DNA of 64,000 nucleotides from Acanthochlamys bracteata (lineage: Eukaryota; Streptophyta; Magnoliopsida; Pandanales; Velloziaceae). The stretch covers positions 4,248,501 through 4,312,500 of the forward strand of contig CM034131.1 in NCBI GenBank assembly GCA_019914995.1, in the 5' to 3' direction. Below, in pieces: positions 25,746 to 36,597 of the stretch. The position numbers and the translations under genes were made by a program. Below the pieces are notes generated by a model. That model had not been told where the DNA came from. It saw only the letters and a list, made by a program, of their open reading frames with translations, and made no database searches. The first letter of the stretch is position 1; each line of letters starts with the position of its first letter.

Positions 25746-27530
25746 TCAACAATGCATCAAACTTAAAAAATGATTACACTTACTTGCTTTTTTCTTTCTA
25801 TCTGGATTTTCAGAACAATTTCGTCTGTCATGTTTAACACCAGACTTATTACAATAAGCACATCTTCTATCTGTATTAGCTTTGACTCTTATAATAGCTT
25901 TCTCCAAACCTCCTTTTATTCTAGTACTACCCTTACAAACCCATATTTCTCTTTTTCGTCCCTTTCTTTGTGAGATGTTGGGATTCAGAAGCAAAACTTC
26001 AGAAACATCAATTGGGGCTTGTAAGTTGTTATTGGTAGTACATAAGTCATCAACTGAAATCTTCTTTACTTCCTGAAGCCATCGTGATAATTCATGTAAT
26101 GTTTGTAATATCATCTGGTATCCTTCATCAGTTTCGGCGGCTTCATAAATCAATTTATTAGAAAGCATTTGCAGTTGGGTAGTTCTCAATAATTCAGAAT
26201 TTTCATGACCATTTATTGGTGCACCATCATACATAGCTCTATATTTGTTAGCGCCCTTCATCCACCTCTTAAGAATAAACTGATCTGGTATCACTATGTC
26301 ACGGCTTTGAAAAACTTTTATAAGATGTCCACAAGGAATTTTCATAAACTCAAAAAATTTACAGACACAGTTACCTTCCTTTGAAGTTGGATTGAACTTC
26401 ACCTTCCATTCTCGGCGATCGCCTTCCAAACAGGACTTATAAATATATGTTGTAAAACTATCACCATCCTTTTCATCATCATAAAGGACATACTCAGCTT
26501 GAGCTTTCTAAAATTCTTTTTTGAATCTGTTGTAAACATTTCTCGTATACACTTTTGCTGCACTTTTCAAAAGAAATGCACCACCATCGACTATGCGACA
26601 CAAGTGTTCACTAGCATAATCTTCTTTTTTTTTTTTTTTCAAAATGTTTAGTCAAACACTTGTCGTTCTTCAAAACAAACTCTCAAAGAGTAGTTGTTGG
26701 TTGAAAAAAATTCTTATAAATAGCATTCATACCTTCTGCACGTCCGGTAGTATTCATGCCGGTATAAAAAGTATCCCAATGATAAGCTGGTGCCCATTTC
26801 TCTCGAATCTCAAATATTCCCCGAAGCCATTCATTGTCTTTTAAATTGTATGTAGATATCAACTCCTCCCACATTGTTTCAAATGTGCTTGGAATATAAT
26901 TTTCTCGAATACATGTCTTGATCTCTTTTTTGAATTTTGAACTCTTAAAATAAAGATGTGGAAGCTTCTCAGTAAATTTCTTCATGATATGCCATAAACA
27001 AAATCTATGGCGTGTACTTGGGAATACCTTTGCAATAGCTGCTGTCATAGCTCTGTCTTGATCTGTCATGATTGTAGATGGTGTACGCCCGCCCATAGCC
27101 GCAAGCCAAGTCTCAAAAAACCATTGAAAAAATTCCTCTGTCTCATCCAGAAGTAGAGCACAACCAAACTGGATTGACTGCATATGATGGTTAACTCCAG
27201 TGAACGGCGCGAATGGCATTTCATATACATTCTTACGATATGTGGTGTCAAGGAACATCACATCCCCAAAAGTCTGAAACTGCATACGCGATCGACCATC
27301 TACCCAAAAAAATTAATTGCTCTAGACTCACTGTCCATCTTGTATTGCATAAAGAAAATTCGAGTCTTCTATACTTTTCTTCTTAAAAAAATTAAGCACT
27401 GCGGTCGCATCGCCACTGATAGCTTTCTTGTACTCTTTCGAGGGGCACAAATGATTCCTACAATCTCTTTCATCAAAATCATTCTGTGGCCCGTCAAATA
27501 TATCTGCAACCTTATGTATAGATATGCCTT
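25746..27530 (-). pseudogene. FAR1-type Mutator transposase (FRS-like), truncated and frameshifted
   Basis: On the minus strand 27530-27300 gives a piece with DIFDGPQNDFDERD and, after two shifts near a T run, FFWVDGRSRM. The longest run, 27285-26683, is the MULE domain with FGDVMFLDTTYR (first Asp), MTDQDRAM (second Asp), an HRFCLWHI motif and TTGRAEGMN near its end (possible catalytic Glu). A shift at the T run near 26630 and a stop near 26507 follow. 26429-25746 carries an intact SWIM finger (CVCK ... CGHLIK) and a zinc knuckle (CAYCNKSGVKHDRRNC). The N-terminal FAR1 DNA-binding domain is missing: the frame ends at the copia insertion near 27530. It is better preserved than the plus-strand copy but cannot make a full protein. 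Confidence 0.8.
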
Positions 27531-29368
27531 CATTTAGTTTGATTAGGCTTAGCTTGTTTGCTTACTACCACATTTAATTTCTATGTTTGGATGTTTGTCA
27601 TTTGCTGTGCTTGAATGTTACAACTATTTGGTTATCTTTTGACTATCTTAACAGTGCTGTCATGTTAAGTTTTTTTTTAGCTGTGTTAAATTTTATATCA
27701 ACTTTTTGAGATGACAAAAGGGGGAGAAAGAATTATTGCTGTTGCATGATAGCATACAAAAATAATGGCTCAAATTGAGGAGGAGCCATGAGTCATGCAC
27801 AGGTAAATAAAATAGATGCACCATTTGAGGGGGAGTCATGAACAGGTATGGTAATTTTCAATTCTAAAATGATGGCTTGTGAAAACATAAATCAATAATT
27901 CTAAATTTGTTTATCATTATCAAAAATGGGGAGATTGTTGGAACTATGAAGATAATTTTGATGATAACAAAGAATTAAGAACTATGATTTATATTAAACT
28001 AATAATCTGAAATCAAGTTCTGCAGGGTTAGACAAACAAAGATCATTTTATTTACAGCAGACAATAACAGCCATCATGCAGCCAACTGTTATGCTACTAC
28101 AAATTAAAAAGCATACGGAACAGAGGATGCCATAGTCACATTGCAGTCAGCTGTTTGACCACTGAAGCACAATAAGACTTCTCTGTTTGAAAACAGAGCT
28201 TTGGGTTCAACGGCAACAAAACTTTCCTTACTTCAAAAATCCTCTAGACTCACAACGCACTGAAGCAATTCAAATAGAAGATCTACAACGAGCAAAAATC
28301 ATCTTCCTTTTTCACAGAAAGGAAAAGCTCTATAATCAAGGAAAGAAAGCACATCATACAAGTCAAGATCTCTAATCAAATCAAACAGTCAACCAGCAAT
28401 GCATTAAATATGGACAAGCCAACTCAGCTCTTTTGTTTCAGACAGCAACTTAGCTAAATTAAGCTTATAATCACTGGCGGCAAATTCAAATTTCTACAAT
28501 GCATTTAATGCGATGGAGACATTGCACAAAAGACAACCGAAAGCAATTAAGGAAGCGGTTGATTAACCGCTGGGCAAATATACTCCCTCTCTGACGTGAA
28601 GAACCACCAATGGAAAAAAGCGCCAACGGCAACGTTCTTCAACGGTTCCTACACAGAGACGAAACACTATAAGAAGAGAGACAGAGCAATAAAGAAAGAG
28701 AGAGAGAGAGAACACAAGCAAAATAGAGACATTCAAAGAACTCTACTACTCTACGCAAACAACAAAAATCTTGCTGCTGATCACACTGAAGAAATCTCTC
28801 TCAGCAACCTCTCTGATCATCTCATTAGAAACACTTCATGAACACATAACCTTTATGAGATAGATAATGTGCTCAATTTCTGTTTATTTTCTTGTAACCT
28901 ATTACTGACTTTGTGAAGGTGGTGCTGCGGGCACAGGGAAAGGAAGCTCAGGTGGAGCTTGGTGAAAGTTTTTAGACCTTATAATAGAGCTAGCAAATCA
29001 GCCAGAGGGACAGGTGTGTCCAGTAGGCTGATAGGGGTTGTCTTGGCGAAGAAACCCGGTAAGAGTAAGTGTGCTTGGTGAAGCACTTTGCTCTTGGTGT
29101 ATTTGTAGCTTATTAAAGGTTTAGTGAAGCTTTGGCTCTGGTGATAGAGCAACCGTGGATGTAGGCAAAGGAGTTTTGCCGAACCACGTTAAACATCCTG
29201 AGTACCATCCTTTTTACATATGCCAGTAAACACTCTAACTCTCTCTATCTGCAGGTTACAGAATTGACACAGTCGGCTGTAAGCCTACTACCAGTAGGAT
29301 AACTAAGCTTGACGAAAATTTTTATTGACTAACTCAATTCACCCCTCCCCTGTTGAGTTAATCTTACA
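27531..29368 (+). mobile_element. Copia-type retrotransposon 3' end with a 1.43-kb LTR
   Basis: 27531-27935 is post-coding sequence with GGGGGAG-type tracts typical of the 3' part of plant copia elements, including a short internal direct repeat (GGAGGAGCCATGAGTCATG / GGGGGAGTCATGAACAGG). A polypurine tract (AAAAATGGGGAGAT) ends at 27935. The LTR then runs from TGTTGGAACTATG (27936) to TTACA (29368), with the TG...CA ends of an LTR. No gag-pol or second LTR is present here. The left edge interrupts the FAR1-type transposase. Confidence 0.65.
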
Positions 29369-29399
29369 GGAAAACCTAATAGTTCTTTTTTCTGCTTGT

Positions 29400-30435
29400 G
29401 TTTTGTGTTAGTTGATTTTGTTTAATTTGAAATTTTGTACTTCAATTCTGTTCAAAACAACTGAGAATGAATTTTGATCATGAGAACTTGTAATATTAGT
29501 GACTGCAAACTGGGCAATGAATGTTCTGTTGATCCAGAAAATTTGTTGAAGTTTGGCATTTGAATGTAATGGTCGAGAAAAGTTGTTGATGGTAATTAGT
29601 GGAGAAACTTTGGCACTTGAGTGAAATGTCTTGAATGGCTTTAACATTTGAATGCATGTAAATGTAATGTTTGTGAGTTAAAGTGAATACTTAATTTGAG
29701 CTATATGCAAGTGAATCTCAAGTGTGACCTATTATTAATGCTCAGTGTGGAAGTAATGTTCAGTCTAGAAAAGTTGTTGAAATGGCTTTGGCATTTGAAT
29801 GGAATGTAAATGTTTCCTTCAGGTGAATGTTTTGTGAATGCATTAGTGAATATTCTGTTCAGCTGAATGCTCATTATGAATTATATTCAAGTGAATGTAA
29901 TACTCAAGTGGAGCTATGTTTAAGTGAATACAAGTGTGACTTATGCTTAAGTGAATGTTCATGTGTGAATGCAAATGCTCAAATGAGCTATGTTTAGTGA
30001 ATACAAGTGTGAGTTATGCTTAAGTAATGTTTATATGTGAATACAATGCTCAAGTGAGCTATGTTTAGTGAATGCAAGTGTGAGTTATATTCAAGTGAAT
30101 GATTATGTGGGATGTAATACTCAAGTGTGAGCTATTTCAACTGAATGCTAAAGTGTGACCCTAAGATTCAAGTAAATGCTCTATTTTTAAAAAAAAATAT
30201 TTATGTTTTTTATAATTTTATTTCAATTTCTTTTCACTTTTTTTTTTCACTTTTTTATTTACTTTTTTATTTTAATATTTTTCTCACTGTCATTTTTTTC
30301 AGTTTTATTTTATTTCACTTTTTTTTGTTCACTTTTTTTTCACAGATTTTTAAACTTTTTCTTTACTGTATTCTTTTCACTTTTATTTTCACTTCTGCTT
30401 TACTCTGTTGTTCTTCTTTTTTTTCAATTTTTTCT
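29400..30435 (-). repeat. Second copy of the FAR1-element tail, with a 72-bp tandem repeat
   Basis: GAATGT / AAGTGAATG steps (29500-30170) are followed by TTTTTTTCACTTTTTT steps (30190-30435). This is the same order and orientation as 24590-25530. Within it GAGCTAT starts at 29911, 29985, 30056 and 30129, spacing 74, 71 and 73 bases. That gives four clear tandem units sharing GAGCTATGTTTAAGTGAAT-like and CAAGTGTGA(G/C)TTATGCTTAAG-like blocks. It codes for nothing recognisable. Confidence 0.65.
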
Positions 30436-31460
30436 TTGCTTGCTGGAAGATTAACATGTATAAAATCCATTCCACATAAAACTATATCTTAATAAGTCAT
30501 TGCATTCAAAGCTATATGCAATCTTCAACACATCAAATATTTTTCAACAAAAACAAACTTCTTTATTTCATCAAGCAACAACAGATACATTGGTGTTTTG
30601 ATACAGAACATTCACAGAATAACATTACAATCTCTTGATTTTGCTGTCACTTGTTGCTAAGTGAACGTTACATTTAGAGAACGTATGCATTCACAAAATT
30701 ATAAAAAAAATCTCCAAAAAAAGAAGAATTGGCGTTCTTCACCATCTGCAATCTTCACTATTAGTAGAGCTGTCTCCTTACCGTCTCATCTGCAATCTTC
30801 ATCATCATTCTTCAGTATTCACAAATATACTCCATCAAACAAAAACTTTCTCATTCCTTAATGTCTCCTTAATGTCTCAGCCAACAAATTTCTTCGCCAC
30901 CATTGTAAAAAAACAATGCATATTAGTAGAGCTGTAAATTACTTTTTCATTGTTACTGTCTCCGGCAGAAAAGCTCCTACAAATTTTCTTCAACGCCACT
31001 GTCAATGCCGAGCTAAAAGAAAAAATAAAAAAAAATAGAAAATAATGCATATTAGTAGAATCTTGATGAAATTGATCAAATGATAATGAAATTGAAAAAA
31101 AAAAAAAAACAAAGAATAGCTTACCGGATCACGGCAGCGTCGACAAGGTGCCCGATGCCTCAATTGATGAAGTTAATCAACTAAGCACGATTAGAATAAG
31201 ATGGAGAAGAGAACTTACTAATTTGAGCTCCGAAGACGATCGCCGGCTGAAAACGACGATGTTTCGCCGCGACCTTCGATGCTAGGGTTTGATCGGTTGC
31301 GTGAAATGAGAAATGGAAAAGGAATAGAAGAAATGACATGATTTCAGTAAATAATTCGGTCGGCGATCGCCAAATCGCGCCCGAGATCGATCGGGTGTGG
31401 CGATCGCGCGAGAGAGCGGAGGAAGAGAAGGAAGGCACGGGGAAGGAAGAAAGAAAGAAA
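30436..31460. other. Inner part of the right end of the composite Mutator element
   Basis: A+T-rich with A runs to about 31120, then a G+C-richer patch (31130-31450) with ATCGATCGGG and CGATCGC steps. That patch resembles, in inverted orientation, the leader-like G+C-rich and TTTCTTTCTCTCC-containing sequence at 23380-23640. No domain seen. Confidence 0.35.
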
Positions 31461-31552
31461 AAAAAATATTACTACAACCCGTGGAAGGGCACGCGAATTG
31501 CCGAGCGTGCCCTTCCGACGGGGTCACGCCCGCGTCCGCGAGCGCGTGAATC

Positions 31553-31590
31553 TCAGCCGCTCGATCATGATCGAACGGCTGAGATTCAAT
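31553..31590. repeat. GATC-centred palindrome near the proposed element end
   Basis: GAATCTCAGCCGCTCGATC is followed by its near-complement GATCGAACGGCTGAGATTC. A similar but looser palindrome (CCGTCCGATCGCTTGATC...ACGGCTG) lies at about 23322-23352 at the other proposed end. Confidence 0.75.
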
Positions 31591-31638
31591 GTGTACAAAC
31601 AGTGCACAATGTGTACATATATATATATAAGAATAGAA

Positions 31639-31995
31639 GCACATGGTGCACATGCCGGCTAAACGTGGCCGACGAGATCTTCAAATCTAATTTTCACCGT
31701 TTGATATGGAGAATCATGAGTTGGAAATATGTTATTAAAATTTCAGTCAATCGGAATACGAATTGATCTCTATCGGAACTCTTGATCAAAGTGATACAAA
31801 AAATTAAAATTGACAAAGTTTATATATTTCATTTCCGTGTCATTTTAATTAAGAGTGCCGATGGAGATCAATTCGTATTCCGATTCAGTTGAAACTTTAA
31901 TAACATGTTCTAACTCATGATTCTCCATATCCAACGGTGGAGATTAAGTTTGAATGTCTCGCTGGCCACTTTTGACCGGCATGTGCACCATGTGC
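31639..31995. mobile_element. Fold-back (long inverted repeat) element, copy 1
   Basis: Starts GCACATGGTGCACATGCCGG and ends with its reverse complement ACCGGCATGTGCACCATGTGC, mismatched at one base in the outer 21. The inverted repeat continues inwards: CTCATG.TTCTCCATATC mirrors ATATGGAGAATCATGAG, and TCGTATTCCGATT mirrors AATCGGAATACGA. Arms of about 165 bp leave a small loop near 31810. It has no coding capacity. TA-rich flanks hide any target duplication. Confidence 0.85.
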
Positions 31996-31999
31996 CTAT

Positions 32000-32130
32000 A
32001 AAGACCATATGCATATATATATATGTATATGTATATATATATACAAATATATGTATATGTATATGTATATATATATGTATGTGTATATATACATATATAT
32101 ATATAGGATAGGATATAGGCACATGTTATT
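32000..32130. repeat. TA/TATG-rich microsatellite between the two fold-back elements
   Basis: Alternating ATATAT and GTATATGTATAT steps fill this stretch and separate the two elements. Open frames across it (poly Ile-Tyr) are artefacts. Confidence 0.85.
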
Positions 32131-32133
32131 TTT

Positions 32134-32503
32134 AAAGGCACATGTGTACACATGCCGACCAAAAATGGCCGGCGAGCTCTCCAAATCCAATCTCCACCGT
32201 TGGATATGAAGAACCATGAGTTGGGAACATGTTGATAAAATTTCAGCTCAATCGGAATACGAATCGATCTCCATCGGAACTCTTGATCAAAGTGACACAA
32301 AAATAAAATATATATTTTTTGTCAAATTTAAAAGTTTATGTCATTTTGATCAAGAGTTCCGATGGAGGTCAAATCGTATTCCGATTGAGCTGAAATTTTA
32401 TCAACATGTTTTTAACTCATGGTTCTTCATATCCAAAAGTGGAGATTGAATTTGGAGAGCTCGCCAGCTATTTTTGACCGGCATGTGTACACATGTGCCT
32501 TTA
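32134..32503. mobile_element. Fold-back (long inverted repeat) element, copy 2
   Basis: Same family as 31639-31995. It begins AAAGGCACATGTGTACACATG and ends CATGTGTACACATGTGCCTTT. Its arms share TCAATCGGAATACGAATCGA, GGAACTCTTGATCAAAGTGA and CATATCCAA.(A/G)GTGGAGATTGA with copy 1, with the loop near 32315. The same sequence thus occurs four times within 870 bp, alternating in direction, so copies can pair within or between elements. Confidence 0.85.
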
Positions 32504-32509
32504 AGATAG

Positions 32510-33980
32510 CATATGCATATATCTTATCCCTATATATATATATATATGTATAATTTTGGTACCTTTTAACCTTTGGGTTACGAATTAGTACTTTCTAAAG
32601 AAGTTCAAAATAATAATAATTTTACATTATATTATGTTAGAGTTAGTATTAAAGCACATCCGTTTTTGTAGCACATCAAATCTTTAATTTGACAGTTGGA
32701 ATCCAATAAGAGGAAGGAAGAAGGAAATAATGCATTTGCACTTCGCACCGCGTCATTTCCTTAATCTGGTGTGATATGGATGTGTCTTTATCTTATAGTG
32801 AATATCTTTACGCCAAGTCATTTTATATAAGAAATGCAAATTTGTATGACATAATTATATCGCACAAAAATTGAGATTTATGTAGTTGTGTTTTGCATCT
32901 CATACTTGTTGTAACTTTTGTACTAAATATCGGTGGGACAATTCAGAATTTAGTAATATTAGATCTACTCTAATGTTACATCTACTGCATCTAAAAGAAA
33001 TGGTGAGATATCTACTTAGGTAGTTCAAGTAGTCGGCTTTATAACTTTGAAAGACGTGTAGTTTATCTCCGCTTTATATTTGTATTTGTAGTTGTACTTG
33101 TTTTCATTTTGGAGTGATATATTTTGAAATTTAGAGTTGTATTATATGGTTCACTACAAGCTAAAACTATTGTATTTTGTGTTATTTGATAGTTTAAATT
33201 TATTATTATTTCTTTTGATATGATTAGTATGCCAATGTTATGTAATTGCACAGGTTCATTCCTTAGATGTTCGGAGAAGATTCTAGCGACATTTAGAAAT
33301 TTGGGCACGAAATGAGTTTGAATTAAAGTTTTGGTCTAAGGTTACTAGGATACAACAAATTTTAAATGCATCCGTACTTAATTTAGTTTAGTGCTAGTCA
33401 TGATTCAAGTTGGGTAGTTCAAGTCATTAATCGTGAACACCTAAAAGACCAGGTCAAACACCTACCCGCATGCTAAATTTGAAGACAGTATCTCTTTAAA
33501 CTTAATCTGAGTTACTTCTTCAATGGCCTAACTCCTAAGGACAAAGGAATTACATCATACATTCCACTATTAACTAAATAGCCAACAGGACAAAGCGCAA
33601 AGCTTTTCTTTTATGCACATACACCGTCACCAAACTAGGCTCTTCATTGAGGTGAAATTATTTGAAACTCAGCAAGGTATGTGGTTTAACTTTAGTCTTT
33701 TCTATTGCCTCAAATATTCAACAAACACCACATAGACAAAAGAGCTAGCACATCAAAAGATAGCATATATCTCCTAATTTTGTGAAAACTAATCAATGTA
33801 GAGAGTTAAATACTTTTTAATATTAACTCACTAGAATTATCTGAACAATATTAAGTTAAATACTGATCTTTTCTAATTCTGTGGATTTCATGCAGATAAC
33901 AAAGGAGGTTATCCCTAAATCAGATACAAGCACAAATATATGTAATTGATCTTGTAATAAGATGTAATATATAACTCCAT
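32510..33980. other. A+T-rich spacer, no gene seen
   Basis: Contains a further short (TA)n at about 32530-32550. No domain or long frame that can be defended. Confidence 0.5.
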
Positions 33981-34001
33981 CCAAAAATTCAATCCGAAAC
34001 C

Positions 34002-34145
34002 AATTTATTTAATTTGAATTAAAATTGATAATTTTGCTCGGTATAAATTATGATTTGGATTAGGATTGAATAAATTTGACATAGTTAGTAAATAGGTCAA
34101 CCTAAGTCGACCCAAAATTGATACATCAATTTAAATTGTCACCCC
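34002..34145. repeat. MITE-like repeat, copy A
   Basis: GGATTAGGATTGAATAAATT, TAGTAAATAGGTCAACC, CGACCCAAAATTG and AAATTGTCACCCCTA align in order with copy B at 34640-34765. The closing motif (AATTGCCA...CC type) is a common ending of plant non-autonomous DNA elements, but no terminal inverted repeat or target duplication was fixed. Confidence 0.5.
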
Positions 34146-34639
34146 TAAAAGAACAGCTCTTTTTCGATTTTTCTTATAGTATAATAAACTTTTGATAAAG
34201 ATAAAAAATCGATAATAGTAGTTTATAATTTGTCATAATTACATTATATTTATAAAATAATACAATATAAAAATTATAATATTATAAAAATATTACTGTA
34301 TAAATATTTTTTAATGATAAATTTGAATTTCGTAGAAAAATTTTTAATCCAAATTTTTAGCGAAAGTTCAATATATATCTATAATCATAAATTTTCAACT
34401 GTCAACACATATTTTAAAAAATAAAATAAAAATAAAAATTCTTGAAACATTCTAAGTACCGATAAAGATATTAAAAAATACATATTTTGAAAGACAATCA
34501 CTAGATTTCTTCACCATGAACACCATAAAATATTCATTCCAATTAATTTTATAATTTCACTTAAATCTAAAAATATATAAATAAAATTAATAATTTTTAT
34601 TATGAAATAGATCGACTGAAATTTGACTTGGTCATTAAA

Positions 34640-34765
34640 TATGTTGGATTAGAATTGACAATTTTGACCATATAAATTTATAGATTAGATTGAAATTTGA
34701 ATAAATTTGACCTGATTATTAAATAGATCGATCCGATCCGACCCACCAATCCAAATTGCCAACTC
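34640..34765. repeat. MITE-like repeat, copy B
   Basis: AGATTAGATTGAAATTTGAA, TTATTAAATAGATCGATCC, CGACCCACCAATCC and AAATTGCCAACTC parallel copy A in the same direction. A third partial match lies at 34600-34640. The copies bracket about 450 bp of extremely A+T-rich sequence. Confidence 0.5.
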
Positions 34766-34779
34766 TATTTGTAATCACA

Positions 34780-35463
34780 GATAAATCCTCATAACAACTG
34801 ATTACTATTTGTTGAAAACATAAAGAATTTAGTTTAAAACTCTTGAGACACGGCAAATTGATAATTTTTCATCAAATCCTAAATATAGAGCTCAAAAGAA
34901 ATTGGGAAAACATGAACAATTTTGAAAAAAGAAGAAAGAAACAAATAAAGCTACTTGATCCTGTAAAACGAAAAGATCAATATGTGGACTTCCAAACTGT
35001 GCTTCTATCAGCATAAGAAAAAATGGCTCCTCCAATATAGCACCTAAAAAACGCTGGACAGAAATCAAAGAATCTAGATGCTAAATTAAAACATTGTGGG
35101 ACACAAAATCAAAATTCACATGATATCTTCTCAAGTACATCATTCATATCAAGCATATAAAGACTACATTAGTAACTTAAGCTGACTATAGTCTAACATT
35201 TAAAAGCAGTCAGATGACAGATAGTAAAGCTTCCATCAGGAGGACAAAAAAGTTCTTTGAGCAGAAGCCCGTCTTACCCACAAACAATACTGCCACTGAG
35301 ACCAAGAAATGATACTGACAGTTCTGATTTTTTGGGTATGCTCCAGCAACCTTGCATTGCATTTATGCATTCCGGACCAATAAGGATTAAGACTGCTACA
35401 ACAACCATATCTGACGGAAACAATACCGGTAATCTGAGAAAAATATCATGTTCACTTCCACGT
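34780..35463. other. Spacer and probable 3' UTR of the DUF716-like gene
   Basis: A+T-rich until about 35220, then a more balanced stretch up to the stop codon of the minus-strand gene, read as its 3' UTR. No other gene seen. Confidence 0.4.
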
Positions 35464-36327
35464 CTACTCCTGCATCGAACTCTTGACAATTGGTTTCATC
35501 TGGACGTGCTCCAAATCACCCACAGACGAAGTTGGCAACGACTCATACAACCCATTATTTGATCTCCTAAGCCCTCCTATCCCTCCACCATTTCCAGAAA
35601 TCTTGGAAACAACAGCATAAACAGCCACAACAACAGCAGCAGTCACTGCTGCATAGACAACAAAGGCAACATCAAACAGCTCCGCAGCACGGAGTCTAGC
35701 TGAATCGATGTCGCACCGTGTTGAAAATGGTGGTTCTAGGAGCCGGTGGCAGCCAGCCGGAATAAAACTATCAACATATAAAGCTAACCCAGACTGTAGT
35801 GACCAGAACCCGTACAGAAGAATGGAAGCAGCGAAGGTTAACTGTGCAGGGAACAATCGGGGAGATAACGAAAGAGTTAACCCAGCTAGAGAGGAAGTTA
35901 AGGAGATTTTCGAAAAGGTGGAGAGAGCTAAGGATTGGAGATCAGAGGCAGGGAAGAGGAGGGAGTAGCGAGATAAAGAGAAGGAGAGAAGGTAGAGAGA
36001 GAGGGAGACGAGAAGGAAGGATAAGTCAGGGGGGAGGAGCAGGGAGGTTAAGAGGGATAAAGGGAGGGATAAGAGGGGTAAGGAGGTTAAAAGAGGTAGG
36101 GTTGGCGGTATGACCGAAGGGATGGCTAAGAGGATGACCAGGAGGTAGAGAGGGAGGTGACGGAGAAGGTGGTGCCGGAGAGGGAGAGGGTAGTAGGGAA
36201 GGAAAGGAGACGGAGAGCGGTGGTGGTAGGCCCAAGTGGAGGAGATGAGATGGTAGAGGCCGTAGGAGAAGAAGGAGCCAAAGGTAAGGAAGTGGCGGAA
36301 GAGATGCAGCTGACTTGCTAATGCCAT
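35464..36327 (-). CDS. Multi-pass membrane protein, DUF716/TMEM45-like
   Basis: An uninterrupted frame gives 287 residues from the ATG at 36327; an in-frame ATG at 36363 would add 12. I prefer the shorter start because MALASQLHLFRHFL resembles a membrane-protein N-terminus. Hydrophobic segments follow one another: about residues 10-30 (FGSFFSYGLYHLI), several Leu/Pro-rich ones between 45 and 150, about 170-195 (YGFWSLQSGLALYV) and about 220-250 (AELFDVAFVVYAAV). The stretch LQSGLALYVDSFIPAGCHRL, then CDIDSARLRAAELFD, matches how plant DUF716 proteins look around their last membrane segments. The tail is polar. Function is unknown; some family members have been tied to pathogen responses. Six kinds of residue dominate, so similarity could be inflated. 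A hAT MITE lies about 270 bp upstream. Confidence 0.72.
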   Translation of the reverse strand: MALASQLHLFRHFLTFGSFFSYGLYHLISSTWAYHHRSPSPFLPYYPLPLRHHLLRHLPLYLLVILLAIPSVIPPTLPLLTSLPLLSLPLSLLTSLLLPPDLSFLLVSLSLYLLSFSLSRYSLLFPASDLQSLALSTFSKISLTSSLAGLTLSLSPRLFPAQLTFAASILLYGFWSLQSGLALYVDSFIPAGCHRLLEPPFSTRCDIDSARLRAAELFDVAFVVYAAVTAAVVVAVYAVVSKISGNGGGIGGLRRSNNGLYESLPTSSVGDLEHVQMKPIVKSSMQE

Positions 36328-36597
36328 TTTGCCCTTCGCCGGACGGACGGATGAACGACCCACGCGGAAAAGAAGACGACGACGGAGGAGTAATGATAAT
36401 AGATCGGGAAGAGAAGATCATCAGGAAAAAAAGCTGGACCATCGTTTGCGTCTTATTATTATCATTAGCGCAAAAGGAAACAGTCGGACTCACTAAATTG
36501 GTTTGACCTTTGGAGGGTTGATTGGTTGAGTTGGAGACTTCAAACTTTAGAGTTGGTGGGCAGGCACGGCCGTTCCTAACCCTCAGCCATGTGAATC

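Larger units (their letters stand above)
23265..31625 (-). mobile_element. Composite FAR1-type Mutator-like element with nested insertions
   Basis: A decayed FAR1-type transposase on the minus strand (25746-27530) is followed by the same tail as the plus-strand copy: GTGAAAA-rich (25530-25080), then GAATGT-rich (25080-24590). Beyond that, 23265-23640 starts next to a (TA)n run and contains a GATC-rich palindrome (about 23320-23355) ending ACGGCTG. The far side at 31460-31625 also ends in a (TA)n run and has a similar palindrome (31553-31590, TCAGCCGCTCGATCATGATC and its complement). These are proposed as the two ends. A copia 3' end (27531-29368) splits the element, and a second copy of the tail lies at 29400-30435. 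No target duplication could be read because both ends run into TA repeats. Limits are therefore inferred. Confidence 0.45.

Noticed and set aside
27184..27537. 117-residue plus-strand frame
   Set aside because: Antisense to the Mutator transposase, which has catalytic motifs on the other strand.
21420..30435. Regular repeat arrays considered as CRISPR or centromeric satellite
   Set aside because: Units vary in length, have no unique spacers and belong to transposon tails. The context is a plant nuclear genome.
31910..32300. Several overlapping frames with Ile-Tyr runs on both strands
   Set aside because: They read across TATATG microsatellite and fold-back arms and do not represent proteins.
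35708..36113. Plus-strand frames rich in Arg/Glu
   Set aside because: Antisense shadows of the Leu-rich membrane-protein gene.
36026..36493. 155-residue minus-strand frame, Pro/Ser-rich
   Set aside because: Overlaps the DUF716-like gene in another frame and reads into its upstream region. Low-complexity shadow.
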